NCBI GenBank assembly: GCA_947259355.1 | Contig: CAMYMF010000039.1 | Span: forward strand, 1-36,359 | Reading direction: 5' to 3' | From: an uncultured Nitrospirota bacterium | Lineage (GTDB): Bacteria; CG2-30-53-67 | DNA length: 36,359 nucleotides | Part shown: positions 17,079 to 26,150 of the stretch, one piece after another | Position numbering within the stretch: the first letter of the stretch is position 1 | Layout of the letters: every line of letters begins with the position of its first letter | Translations under genes and position numbers: made by a program | The notes under the pieces: generated by a model | Told to the model about the DNA's origin: nothing | The model's input: only the letters and a program-made list of their open reading frames with translations | Databases searched by the model: none

Positions 17079-17094
17079 GCCCGGATATTGCATG
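17079..17094 (+). repeat. Short partial copy E of the dispersed repeat
   Basis: GCCCGGATATTGCATG matches bases 3-18 of the dispersed repeat (copy B) exactly. It lies just upstream of the lipoprotein ribosome site, in the reverse orientation to that gene. Only the terminal 16 bases are shared, so chance or a degraded copy are both possible. Confidence 0.5.
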
Positions 17095-17315
17095 GGGGAG
17101 GGCGATGAAAGATGATCACCAAGCCGCACGCGTGCCAAAGCCGAAAAGCTGGGCTATAATGGAATGCCGCGGATGAGGCAGACCCAGGTGCGGGCTCCGA
17201 ACGTACGTTTCAGGCCATGCGGTAGAAAATAGTGCGGGACGCAGCCGCTGTCAAGACAGGATTCCGGCATAATGGCGCGCCACGAAGCGCCGGTGCAATA
17301 GATCGATAAATCACG

Positions 17316-18998
17316 ATGAAATTTTTCCGGACACGGGAAGAGAGACAAAAGGCCTTCGAGGAGGTTCAGGGTCGTTTGGCAACCTGTGAAACCGATGTTG
17401 CCGAGTTGCAGGATCGTCATACAGCTTTTATCGAATCGGTGCCGGACGCGCTCCTCTTTGTCGGTGGCAATGGCCGGATCGCATTGGTTAATTCGCAATT
17501 GGAGGCCCTCTTCGGTTATGATCGCAGTGATCTGATCGGTAAGGATCTCGGCTGTCTGATTCCGGAGCGATTTCGCGCACGTCATGTCGAGCATGTGCAG
17601 CGGTTTCTCGCCGCCCCCGCCGTCCGCTCCATGGGCGAGCGGTCCGACATTTTCGGCCTCAGACGAGACGGCACGGAGTTCCCCGCGGATATCAGCCTGA
17701 GCCCGCTCCACTTCAAGGGAGAGCTTTATGCGGCCGCGGCCATCCGGGACGTCACCGAGCGCAAGCGGGCGGAGCAGGAGACCCGGCGCAATCTGGAGAT
17801 GCAGCGGGTCATGTGCGCGATCCTGAAAAGCTCCCTCCAACCGACATCACTGAACGCGCAGCTGCAGGACATCCTCAATCAAATCGTTTCCATCCCCTGG
17901 CTGGCCCTGCAGGCCAGAGGCTCCATCTATGTCGTCGAAGACGACCCCGAGTGCCTGGTGCTACGGGCCCAATGTGGGCTTTCCGAGGCCCAGCAGAAGA
18001 TCTGTGGGCGAATTCCCTTTGAAAAGTGTCTTTGCGGCAAGGCCGCGGCCGGCGGGCAGCCCCTCCACGCCGCACAGGTCGATGCAGACCACGAGATACG
18101 CTACGTGGGAATGGTGCCGCACGGGCACTACTGCGTTCCCATCATCTACCGTGACCGCACCCTCGGTCTGATCAACGTGCACCTGAAGGAAGGACACGGC
18201 CGGCGTCCCGAAGAGGAGGAGTTCCTCACGGCCGTCGCAAACACCCTGGCGGGGATCATCGAACGTCACCGTGCCCAACTGGACCGAGAGCGCCTGCACA
18301 AAAAGCTCGCCCATACGGAGAAACTCGCTGCCATCGGCCGGCTGACCGCAAACGTTGCCCATGAAATTCGAAACCCTCTCACCACCGTGGGAGGCTTTGC
18401 CCGAAGGCTCAGGAGCCAGTTGCCGGCAGGAAACCGGGGAAGGGAGTACGCCCAACGGATTCTCACCGATGTCAAACGCCTGGAGGAGCTCCTGGGAAAC
18501 GTCTTGACCTATACCCGGGAGATGGAGCCTGTGCTGGCCAAAGAGGACCTGCATGAAATCATCGATCATCTCCTGTCGCAGGCGGATGGGGCTTGCCGCG
18601 CGCAGTCCGTGCGGGTGGAGAAAGTCTATGCCGACATCCCGCTGGTCCGCGTCGATCGAGGCCAGATCGGGGAGGCTCTGGGGTACCTGATCACCAACGC
18701 GGTCGATGCCATGCCCCAGGGAGGGACACTCTCCATTGCCACCGGTCGTGACACTCGCGGGGAGCGATCCTATGTCACGGTCGCAATCTCGGATACGGGG
18801 CAGGGGATCGCGGAAAAGGACCTGAGCATGGTTTTCGAACCCTTCTTTGTGCTGCAGGAAACGGTCGGCACATCCCTGCTCGGTCTTCCCATCTGCCGGA
18901 AGATCATCGAAGCACACGGCGGACTCATTGGCGTCTCCAGTGTCGTGGGTGAGGGCTCGACCTTCAGCGTCTATCTGCCCAGCGACTTCTCCGACTGA
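17316..18998 (+). CDS. PAS-GAF sensor histidine kinase
   Basis: The 560-residue protein lacks membrane segments and is probably cytoplasmic. A short coiled-coil start is followed by a PAS domain (residues 36-150, SVPDALLFVGGNGRIALVNS) and a GAF domain (about 170-310, with CLCGKAAAGGQPLHA, a pattern seen in GAF modules with cysteine pairs). The HisKA dimerisation domain has phospho-acceptor His349 in VAHEIRNPLTTVGGFARRL. The HATPase has an N-box (YLITNAVDAMP) and a G1 box (SDTGQGI). The second glycine box is altered: after FEPFF, where GTGLGL is usual, it reads VGTSLLGL. No response regulator is adjacent, so the partner is unknown. Confidence 0.92.
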   Translation: MKFFRTREERQKAFEEVQGRLATCETDVAELQDRHTAFIESVPDALLFVGGNGRIALVNSQLEALFGYDRSDLIGKDLGCLIPERFRARHVEHVQRFLAAPAVRSMGERSDIFGLRRDGTEFPADISLSPLHFKGELYAAAAIRDVTERKRAEQETRRNLEMQRVMCAILKSSLQPTSLNAQLQDILNQIVSIPWLALQARGSIYVVEDDPECLVLRAQCGLSEAQQKICGRIPFEKCLCGKAAAGGQPLHAAQVDADHEIRYVGMVPHGHYCVPIIYRDRTLGLINVHLKEGHGRRPEEEEFLTAVANTLAGIIERHRAQLDRERLHKKLAHTEKLAAIGRLTANVAHEIRNPLTTVGGFARRLRSQLPAGNRGREYAQRILTDVKRLEELLGNVLTYTREMEPVLAKEDLHEIIDHLLSQADGACRAQSVRVEKVYADIPLVRVDRGQIGEALGYLITNAVDAMPQGGTLSIATGRDTRGERSYVTVAISDTGQGIAEKDLSMVFEPFFVLQETVGTSLLGLPICRKIIEAHGGLIGVSSVVGEGSTFSVYLPSDFSD

Positions 18999-19002
18999 GC
19001 CC

Positions 19003-19379
19003 TAGCCCAGATATAGCATGAGCAAATCTACTGCGGGGCCGGACTTGTCACGGCGTAGCATTCTGCGAAGACGGATAAGCTGCCATATGCCGCGTTGCAG
19101 CGAATTTCGCCATCCGGTGGCCCTATACGCAAATGCGCTGGTATTCGAATGCCTTAGCGCACCCTCCTCTGCGTTCCGCTCCCTGCGACGTACCACACAG
19201 GGTACGCCTCAGTCGCGCGCCTTGAGCAGACCACGCTACAACCCTCTCGACACCTCACCATATTTGCAAACAGGACCACTGAAATATTGCAATATGCCTT
19301 CAGCCAGAAAATTCTTTGCGCCTTACCCATGTTGCCTCTACGGCCTCTCGTCACGATCACTCATGCAATATCCGGGCTA
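19003..19379. mobile_element. 377-bp element with imperfect terminal inverted repeats
   Basis: The left end TAGCCCAGATATAGCATGAG (19003-19022) and the reverse complement of the right end, TAGCCCGGATATTGCATGAG (19379-19360), match at 18 of 20 positions. The interior has no convincing gene; open frames in it do not resemble proteins. The size, inverted ends and position between two convergent genes fit a non-autonomous transposable element (MITE) or a deleted IS. No target-site duplication is obvious. It borders the damaged ggt gene and supplies its stop codon. Confidence 0.5.
19341..19379 (-). repeat. Dispersed gene-end repeat, copy B
   Basis: This 39-base copy is identical to copy C (31792-31830) at 36 of 39 positions. 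It begins, on the minus strand, with the TAG stop codon of the ggt gene. It is also the right end of the 377-bp element. Confidence 0.85.
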
Positions 19380-20985
19380 ATATCCAGCGGCCAGGCCGCC
19401 TCGCCGCGGATCGGCCGCCCCGCTGCGCCGACCCGTTACCGGATCCACCACGATACTCGAGGCCGCCCCCAGGGTCTCGCCCACCACCACCCGGTGCCCC
19501 ATTCCCCGCAAGAGGCGCAGCGTATCCAGACTCACTCCCTCTTCCACCGACAGCGCGTCGGGCAGCCACTGATGATGCACCCGGGGTGCATTGACGGCTT
19601 CCTGAATGTTCATGCCGTGGTCGATCACATTCATGATCACCTGCAAGACGGTGGTGATGATTCTCGGACCGCCGGGGCTTCCGGTAATGAGAAACGGTCT
19701 GCCTTTTTTCAGCACGATGGTTGGCGACATGGAGCTCAGCATCCGTTTCTTCGGTGCAATCGCGTTGGCCGCCCCGCCGACCAGGCCGTAGGCATTGGGC
19801 ACGCCCGGTTTGGCGCTGAAGTCGTCCATTTCGTTGTTCAGCAGAAAGCCCGCGCCTTGTACAACGATGCCGGAGCCGAAGCTGAAATTGAGGGTAAAGG
19901 TGTTCGCCACAGCATTGCCCTCCCCGTCGATGACGGAGAAGTGTGTGGTTTCCAAGCCCTCCCGCGGGAGCGCCCCCGGTGCAATGCCGGCCGCGGGGCT
20001 TGCCCGCAGGGGATCGATCTGCTGCCGCAGCGCGACGGCATACCCCTTGGAAACCAGCCAATCCAGGGGCACTGAAAAGAAATCGGGGTCCCCCAGGTAT
20101 CGGGCGCGGTCGGCATAGGCCCGCTTCATGGCCTCTGCCATCCGATGAATCGTCGCCGCGCTGTTGTGGCCGAGCGCACGGCAGTCGTATCCCTCCAGGA
20201 CATTCAGCATCTGGGCGATGTGCACCCCCCCGGAGCTCGGCGGAGACATGGCGTAGATCTCGTAGCCGCGGTAGATAAAAAGCTGCCGGCCCCGTGACGG
20301 CGAGCGCACGCAGGGTCCGGGCGAGTTCTTTTTGCACGAAGCGTTCACCCCGTTCGTAAGGCGTTCCGTCGGATTTGAAAAATACGGCCCGGGTGGCAGG
20401 GCGCTGCCGGAGTCGCTCGGCCATCTCCTGGATGGCTGCACTGAACGCGGGGGAGACGACGAAGCCCGACTCGGCCAAGCGTATGGCCGGAGCCAGGGCC
20501 TGCGCCAAAGAGAGGGTCCCGTATTTCTCCAGGGCCAGCGCGAGACCGGCGACCGTCCCGGGAACGCCGACCGCCAGATGACTGAACCGGCTCAACTCGG
20601 GATCGACCCGCCCCTCTCCATCGAGAAACATGTCGGGCGCAGCCCGGGCGGGGGCCGTCTCCCGATAATCGATGGCGACGACGTCACCGGTTCGCGCGGC
20701 GTAGACCAGCATGAATCCGCCGCCGCCGAGATTGCCCGCCCGCGGATAGGTCACCGCCAGCGCGAAACCAACGGTCACCGCCGCGTCCACGGCATTGCCG
20801 CCGCTTCGCAGCACCCCAAGCCCCGCTTCCACGGCCAGCGCCTCTTCACCGACCACCATGCCCTGGGCGGCCGACACCGGTGTGACGATGTCCCGTTCAC
20901 TCAGAATGGCCGGCTGTCCGGCGGCCGTGACCGGCAGCAGACAGAGCAGGATCAGCAGAGAGCAGACCGAACCCTTTCGGCCCAC
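19377..20985 (-). pseudogene. ggt: Gamma-glutamyltransferase, broken by deletion and frameshift
   Basis: The N-terminal part (from a possible GTG at 20985 with signal peptide CSLLILLCLLPVTAAG) shows GGT motifs such as GGNAVDAAVTVGFALAVTYP, GNLGGGGFMLVY and YRETAPARA. Near 20281 the frame changes. The downstream frame carries the rest: YRGYEIYAMSPPSSGG, the small-subunit start with catalytic threonine in ETTHFSVIDGEGNAVA, NNEMDDFSAKPG and MSPTIVLKKGRPFLITGSPG. By comparison with E. coli Ggt about 40 residues between AFY and YRGY are missing. A deletion that is not a multiple of three explains both facts. The enzyme normally matures by autocleavage in the periplasm and degrades glutathione. An assembly error is the alternative. 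Confidence 0.85.
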
Positions 20986-21025
20986 AGGACGTTTCCATTG
21001 CAAGAAACGAGGGGTGGGAACCCCG

Positions 21026-23086
21026 CTAGAGCGAACAGAGGCCGTGAATCGAGTCGCAGGCTTCACCGTAGAGTCTCTCCAGCCAATTCTCCCGGCGGAA
21101 GTCGCCAATCATGGGCAGACCGCATGCCGAACAGGACTGCAACTTGGATAGGCGCCGCACGATCCGCTGAATGGTGGCGACAAAGGTGGCATGGCTCCAG
21201 GTGAGCGGCGAGACCGACAGAGGCTCACCCGTGAACGGATGGACCTGCTCGGCCATGACGCCCGAGGGGAGCGCGTGCTCTGCAGCCCAGTTCACGATTT
21301 CCATGGCCTCCTTCATCTCGGCCTCATTCTGCGCTTTTTCGATTACAAAGTCCGCATACCAGAGGGTGCAGATGAACCACGGGTTCCCCGGCACATCTCG
21401 GCTCACACGATGGTAGATATCCCCTTCGTACCGGGCCATGCCGCCGACGCCCGTCCGGATCCAGAGACGCTTCTTCAGGGCGGCCATCGTCGCTGCGATG
21501 CGGGGATCTCCCGCCGTGTACATCCCGAATGCAAAGAGCCCCCAGAAACTGGCATCCACGCCGATGTCCACTGCGAGTGTTCCGTCGCCGTTGCGCTGGA
21601 TCATGCGGCAGAATCGGTTGGCCTCTTCCCGCCAGAGATGGGTCGATGCCGCATCCCGAATCTCGGCCGCGGCCTGCCGATACTCTGCGGCCTTGTCGAC
21701 CTCTCCAAAGACGGTGCAGAAGAGGGACGCGGCCGTGAGCCCGCCGAAGACGGCCCCCACGGTGAAGCTGAGAATCCCCCGCCGCTCCTCCCAGAGATCA
21801 TAGGAGGGTGCCGGCAGACCGGTCTCCTGGTCCCGATAGGCCGTCATGAAATCGGCCGCAGTCTTGATCAGAGAGCGGTAGAGTGGTTTGATGAACTCGA
21901 TGTCCCGATAGATCACAAAGTGCTGCCACAGGGCCCAGAGGACCAGGGCTGTTTCATCCTCCTGGATTGGCAGCTGCCGCTGCCCGTTTTCGATCCAGGG
22001 ATGCCAGGAGGATGCCGGTGTGCCGTCGGGATTGTACTTGTGCAGGAGGTAGCCCTCATGGCCGATGACTCGCGCGATGAATCGGTAGAAATTCTCCGCC
22101 GGGACCGGGTAGCCCGCCACGTCGAGGGTATGGGCCACGAGCGCCCCGTCGCGCGGCCAGACATAGGAGTAGGTGTCTCGGTTGAATTGAATCACATCCG
22201 AATCATTGGCCGCCAGGATGGCGCCGTCTCCGTCAATCTGGGTCGACAGAACCAGCAGACTGCGGCGGTAGAGACGCTGGATCTTCTCGCTGAACCACTC
22301 CATGGGAGGTGTTTCTTTGCGGGCCCAGATATTCCAGTAGCTGCCCGTCCGTTGGATGAAACTCTCCGGACCTCGCGCTCGAACGACCCCATCGAGCTGC
22401 CGCACCGCAGACCAGCTCCGCCCCGCGCTTACCCAGTAGTGGGCCCGTTGACGCCCAAGCTCGGCCAGCTGCAGGGTCACCGATATCACTGAATCGACCG
22501 ATCCCTGGGCGACGGGGTTTCCCGAGAGGATCCCGTCCTCCGCATCCCGATAGGTCCCCTCCTTTCCGCCGACGCCCCGCTGGCCGACGGCATACTGCGA
22601 CAGGCCGTCGGCGCCGTCACCCCGGGCGTTGGCCAGAAAATACCGCCCCCCCTTGTAGTGAACGATGCCGCCGCTTTCCGGATCGAAGGTGGCCGTGTCC
22701 CCGATATCATTGCCCGATATGTTCAAAACCTGCTGAAAGAAAATGCGAATTTCCCGAGGAGCCGGCTGGAGGTTTTCCACGTCAACTTCACGGAGATAGA
22801 CGTCTTCGTGAAAGTCGACCGTGTCCCGGCAGAAGAGCCGAACCCCCAGCCCCTTGTGAAAGAGGGTCACGTCGGTCACGAGGGTATCCTCACCGTACTT
22901 CAGATCGATCTCCCACTCGGGTCCGACCCAGGAAAAACGGCCCGACACCCAGACCCCGAAACGTAGTGCCTCCCCCCGGACATGATTCTCCTGACCCACG
23001 TGGGGATAATAAAAATCGCGGATGCGGTAATGACGGTCAAAACAGACCAGAAGATTGCGGTTTCCTACCGGAATGTCACGGGGCAT
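21026..23086 (-). CDS. Glycoside hydrolase family 15 (glucoamylase-like)
   Basis: The 686-residue protein has the GH15 bacterial layout: an N-terminal beta-sandwich domain (residues 1-260) and an (alpha/alpha)6 catalytic domain (270-640). Family signatures include YSYVWPRDGALVAHTLDVAG, WHPWIENGQRQLPIQEDETA, the catalytic acid region APSYDLWEERRG, and the second acid region LPSGVMAEQVHPFTGEPLSV. Related enzymes hydrolyse glucosidic bonds in maltodextrins or trehalose. No signal peptide is seen, so a cytoplasmic role in storage glucan or trehalose turnover is likely. The tail has CSACG. The start at 23086 follows GAGGAG at eight bases. Confidence 0.92.
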   Translation of the reverse strand: MPRDIPVGNRNLLVCFDRHYRIRDFYYPHVGQENHVRGEALRFGVWVSGRFSWVGPEWEIDLKYGEDTLVTDVTLFHKGLGVRLFCRDTVDFHEDVYLREVDVENLQPAPREIRIFFQQVLNISGNDIGDTATFDPESGGIVHYKGGRYFLANARGDGADGLSQYAVGQRGVGGKEGTYRDAEDGILSGNPVAQGSVDSVISVTLQLAELGRQRAHYWVSAGRSWSAVRQLDGVVRARGPESFIQRTGSYWNIWARKETPPMEWFSEKIQRLYRRSLLVLSTQIDGDGAILAANDSDVIQFNRDTYSYVWPRDGALVAHTLDVAGYPVPAENFYRFIARVIGHEGYLLHKYNPDGTPASSWHPWIENGQRQLPIQEDETALVLWALWQHFVIYRDIEFIKPLYRSLIKTAADFMTAYRDQETGLPAPSYDLWEERRGILSFTVGAVFGGLTAASLFCTVFGEVDKAAEYRQAAAEIRDAASTHLWREEANRFCRMIQRNGDGTLAVDIGVDASFWGLFAFGMYTAGDPRIAATMAALKKRLWIRTGVGGMARYEGDIYHRVSRDVPGNPWFICTLWYADFVIEKAQNEAEMKEAMEIVNWAAEHALPSGVMAEQVHPFTGEPLSVSPLTWSHATFVATIQRIVRRLSKLQSCSACGLPMIGDFRRENWLERLYGEACDSIHGLCSL

Positions 23087-23203
23087 ATGGCTGCACTCCT
23101 CTTTCGCGGATCGAATCGGGGCCGCGGCCGACGACGGATCTAACACTGGGGGTCTCTATATTTAGCAGGACTCTATCCTATTTGCGAAGGGGAGGCAAAC
23201 GCG

Positions 23204-23358
23204 GGAAGGCAGAGGACGGAAGACAGAGGACGGAGGACGGAAGACAGAGGACGGAAGGCAGAGGACGGAAGGCAGAGGACGGAAGGCAGAGGACGGAGGA
23301 CGGAAGACGGAGGACAGAAGACGGAAGGCGGAGCACGGAGGACGGAGGACAGAAGATA
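23204..23358. repeat. Degenerate purine-rich tandem repeat (GGACGGA type)
   Basis: About 155 bases consist almost only of purines plus regularly spaced C, built from variants of a 7-8-base unit such as GGACGGA, GGACAGA and GGAAGACAGA. The minus strand translates to low-complexity PSSVLRP-type peptides that are not a real protein. It fills the interval between the GH15 gene and the downstream Tyr/Arg-rich protein; I see no gene in 23160-23489. Confidence 0.9.
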
Positions 23359-23489
23359 GTGGGCGCCGGGCAGTGGGCCGAGAACGGAAGAGCGAGAAAC
23401 GCGAAGACCAAAGAGAAGGCGGGGCAACTTTTGAAGCGCCACCGGGCGCGGGTGGGTTGGGCCCGCGCCCGGTGAGGCTTCGTCAACCC

Positions 23490-23882
23490 TTACCGGCAGC
23501 CGTAGCCGTAACGGGGACCATAGTGCCGTCCGTATCCGTATCCGGGCCGGTAGAGATGTTTTTGTTTGTGCCGCCAGTAACGGCGCGCGTCTTTGCGGCT
23601 GTCCCGATAGCCCTCCCGGTAGCCGTCCCGATAGCGGTAGCCGTCATCGTAGCGGTCATGGCGATCGTATCGGTCATACCGATAGGCGTAGGGACGTGCC
23701 CCGTGGGCCACCGGCGCACTTACATGGGGGTGATGCACGAGATGGTCAAGCAGCACGGTCGACGCCACCCCGATGGCAATGCCTTGCCATCGATGACGAC
23801 TCTTCTCTCCGGCCGCTGCCGGCGTGGCGGCCACCGCACTGAAGACAACCAGAACCGCGAGGGGAAGTATCCACTTCTTCAT
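23490..23882 (-). CDS. Exported Tyr/Arg/Asp-rich low-complexity protein
   Basis: The 130-residue product has a clear signal peptide (MKKWILPLAVLVVFSAVAAT, cleavage after PAAA) and an AAGGAGG ribosome site. A glycine-containing hydrophobic segment (IAIGVASTVLLDHLVHH) follows. The C-terminal half is built of DRYD, YRDGYREGYRDS and GYGYGRHYGPRYGYG repeats. I do not recognise a defined family; similar small secreted proteins with glycine-zipper and YR-rich tails occur in many proteobacteria. The function is unknown; surface or periplasmic binding through aromatic and arginine residues is only a guess. An AT-rich promoter zone lies upstream. Confidence 0.75.
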   Translation of the reverse strand: MKKWILPLAVLVVFSAVAATPAAAGEKSRHRWQGIAIGVASTVLLDHLVHHPHVSAPVAHGARPYAYRYDRYDRHDRYDDGYRYRDGYREGYRDSRKDARRYWRHKQKHLYRPGYGYGRHYGPRYGYGCR

Positions 23883-24035
23883 GTCGAACCTCCTTCTAGA
23901 AAAGGTGAACTGCGAGCCCTCACCCGCCACCCCCCCGATCCTGTGTTTTCTAAACGGCTGTCCTTCGTGTTTATTCAGGAGAATCTCAAGCACCATCCAC
24001 TTTCCCCTTCGTTTCGGTCGCCTGAGCCCCGTTGC

Positions 24036-24112
24036 TAATTTGAAAATAAAATCTTATTTAACAATAATTTAGAATAAAAAAGTTCATCCTTAACTTTATG
24101 TTGATCGTGGGT
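24036..24112 (-). promoter_or_regulatory. AT-rich promoter zone
   Basis: This stretch is very AT-rich in an otherwise GC-rich window (for example TTGTTAAATAAGATTTTATT on the minus strand). It lies 150-230 bases upstream of the exported YR-rich protein and directly downstream of the NfeD-like gene, so it most likely holds the promoter of the former. Exact boxes could not be assigned. Confidence 0.4.
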
Positions 24113-24124
24113 CGAAAAAATGAA

Positions 24125-24559
24125 TCAGCTCTGCCCGTCCGCGTCCGGCAACTCGGCCTTCACCAGGAGGGTGAGCCCCTCCACATCGAGAACCCGCACG
24201 GGCTTGCCAGGCTCCACCGGCGGCTCTCCGCCAGCCACCTCACCACGCCACAGCTCGCCTCGAATCTGCACATAGCCCGAGGGTGCCAGACGGTCCCGGG
24301 CCACTCCGGTGGCCCCCACGAGCGGATTGGCTTTGCCTGCGCGGTCCCAGTCATAGGCATGTTTGACCAGGGGGAACATGAGGAGATCCTTGAACACCCA
24401 GAGACCGATGAGACTCCAGAAGATCCAGGCGGGAAAAGACACCCAGCGCCCGAGCAGGAGCATGATCAGTATGACCGCCGCCAGCCCAGGGATCTGCACC
24501 AACACATAGCGCAGGAAGAGGCGCGTCGAGTGCTTTCGGCTGCTGCGGTGTCTGGCCAC
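24125..24559 (-). CDS. NfeD-like membrane protein
   Basis: The 144-residue protein has two membrane segments (LAAVILIMLLLGRWVSF and AWIFWSLIGLWVFKDLLMFP). A C-terminal OB-fold domain follows (ANPLVGATGVARDRLAPSGY, VQIRGELWRGE, VRVLDVEGLTLLVK). This is the NfeD C-terminal pattern; such proteins usually partner SPFH/stomatin proteins or membrane proteases, but neither is adjacent here. The start is GTG at 24559 with GGGAGGA upstream. Confidence 0.85.
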   Translation of the reverse strand: MARHRSSRKHSTRLFLRYVLVQIPGLAAVILIMLLLGRWVSFPAWIFWSLIGLWVFKDLLMFPLVKHAYDWDRAGKANPLVGATGVARDRLAPSGYVQIRGELWRGEVAGGEPPVEPGKPVRVLDVEGLTLLVKAELPDADGQS

Positions 24560-24628
24560 CTGATTCGTCCTCCCGGATGGGGTCCATTAAAGCCGGCCGG
24601 ACATGCACCATCCGGCGCTGACAACAGA

Positions 24629-26077
24629 CTATAGCAGACTGGTGCCCCCGTCACCACCGTCGCCTGGGGAGGACGGCACCTCGTGGTAGCGGCGGCGGAA
24701 CAAGAAGTACGCAGCGATTCCTGCCAGGATGGTTGCCGCGCCATAGAGGGCAATCTGCGGATTATCCCGAACGAAAAAGTAGACGATCCAGAGGTTCCCG
24801 AGAATGAAAAGCGCCGGTGTCACGGGATAGCCGACGGTGCGGTAGGGCCGTTGGGCGCCGGGTCTTTTCATCCGCAGGATCATCATGCCCGCCACCGTCA
24901 GCATGGCAAAAAGCGACAGGGTGAATCCGATGTAGAGGAGCAGCAGGTCGAAGGCCGCGCTCAGCACCATGGCCGCAGCGATGACCCCCTGAAGGCAGAT
25001 GGCAGCCGCAGGGGTTCCGCTGACGCGGCTCACCCGCCCGAAGACAGGAAAGAATGCCCCGTCCCGGGCCATGGCATAGTACACCCTGGGACCCGACATG
25101 ATCATGGCACTGATGACCGAGAGAATGCCGAACATGACGGCGCCCGAGAAGAGCCTGCCCGCCCGGGGACCGAAGAGGGCCAGCGAGGCTTCCGCCCCCA
25201 CCTCGATGACTCCCGACATCTGCTCGGCGGACAAGGCATAGACAAAAACCACGTTCAGCAGCAGATAGAGCACCAGCACGAAAAGGGTCCCCATAAAGAG
25301 GGCCAGGGGGATGTTGCGCGCCGGGTTTCGTATCTCGCCGCCCAGATAGGCCGCCGCGTTCCAGCCGCTGTAGGCAAAGGAAACAAAGATGAGGGCGTTG
25401 GCGAAACGCTCCGAAAAGACCACCTCGAGGCCGGTCTGGGGTGCGAAGTGGCTGGTGCTGCCACGACCGAACCCGAGGCCCAGGATGACCAGAAGAAGAA
25501 TCACGCCGATCTTGAAAAGGGTCAATCCGTTCTGGACTTGACTGCCGAAGGTAAGGCTGGCAACGTGAACCAGCGAAAAGAGCAGGATGATCCCGACGGC
25601 CAGGACCGTCGCGGCCGCCGTGCCGCCCCCCTCCCCGCCGACCTGCGAGACCGCCAATGCTGCCCGAAGCCCCTCGGGCATGGCCCGCAGACAGTAGTTG
25701 GACGCCGCGATGGCCGACGCGGCGATGGGCGCGGAAAATCCAACAATCAATGAAATCCATCCGGAGAGGAAGCCAACAAGCGGTCCGAAACTCTCTCGCA
25801 GATAGACATACTCTCCCCCGGCCTTGGGAAACATGGCGCCCAGTTCCCCGTAGCTCAGGGCGCCGCAGAGTGCAAAAAGCCCGCCCACGAGCCAGCAGAT
25901 TACCAGTGCCCTGGGGTCCCCCAAGCGTTCCATGATCAGTCCGGATGTCGTGAAGATACCGGTGCCGACCATGCTCGCCATGACCACGAAGGTCGATGTG
26001 GTGAGACCAATCCTTCGTGTGAGGCGGTCCGCACGGGGCTCGGTCTGGTCGGTATTGGAAACCTTGCCTGTGGACAT
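24629..26077 (-). CDS. APC-family amino acid permease
   Basis: The 482-residue inner-membrane transporter has about 12 hydrophobic helices. The first helix has the substrate-binding glycine motif SMVGTGIFTTSG. Other APC-family signatures are PKAGGEYVYLRESFGPLVGF and SFAYSGWNAAAYLGGEIRNP. It resembles the LAT/cationic amino-acid-polyamine branch that exchanges or imports amino acids by proton or amino acid coupling. The exact substrate cannot be read from sequence. The ribosome site is weak. It lies 73 bases after alkD on the same strand. Confidence 0.92.
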   Translation of the reverse strand: MSTGKVSNTDQTEPRADRLTRRIGLTTSTFVVMASMVGTGIFTTSGLIMERLGDPRALVICWLVGGLFALCGALSYGELGAMFPKAGGEYVYLRESFGPLVGFLSGWISLIVGFSAPIAASAIAASNYCLRAMPEGLRAALAVSQVGGEGGGTAAATVLAVGIILLFSLVHVASLTFGSQVQNGLTLFKIGVILLLVILGLGFGRGSTSHFAPQTGLEVVFSERFANALIFVSFAYSGWNAAAYLGGEIRNPARNIPLALFMGTLFVLVLYLLLNVVFVYALSAEQMSGVIEVGAEASLALFGPRAGRLFSGAVMFGILSVISAMIMSGPRVYYAMARDGAFFPVFGRVSRVSGTPAAAICLQGVIAAAMVLSAAFDLLLLYIGFTLSLFAMLTVAGMMILRMKRPGAQRPYRTVGYPVTPALFILGNLWIVYFFVRDNPQIALYGAATILAGIAAYFLFRRRYHEVPSSPGDGGDGGTSLL

Positions 26078-26150
26078 CGCAGTTTACACTGATTCGAGCC
26101 CGCCGGAAATGCCGCCCTTGCCTGCGCGGCGCTCAGCGGGATGGATCAAC

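Noticed and set aside
19018-19380. A 120-residue protein inside the 377-bp element
   Set aside because: It has no ribosome site or family similarity and its end is the inverted repeat itself.
23204-23358. CRISPR array
   Set aside because: Units are contiguous 7-8-base variants without unique spacers, and no cas genes are present.
23173-23486. Proline/serine/leucine-rich proteins of 89-102 residues on the minus strand
   Set aside because: They are translations of the purine-rich tandem repeat (PSSVLRP-type), with no start context or family.
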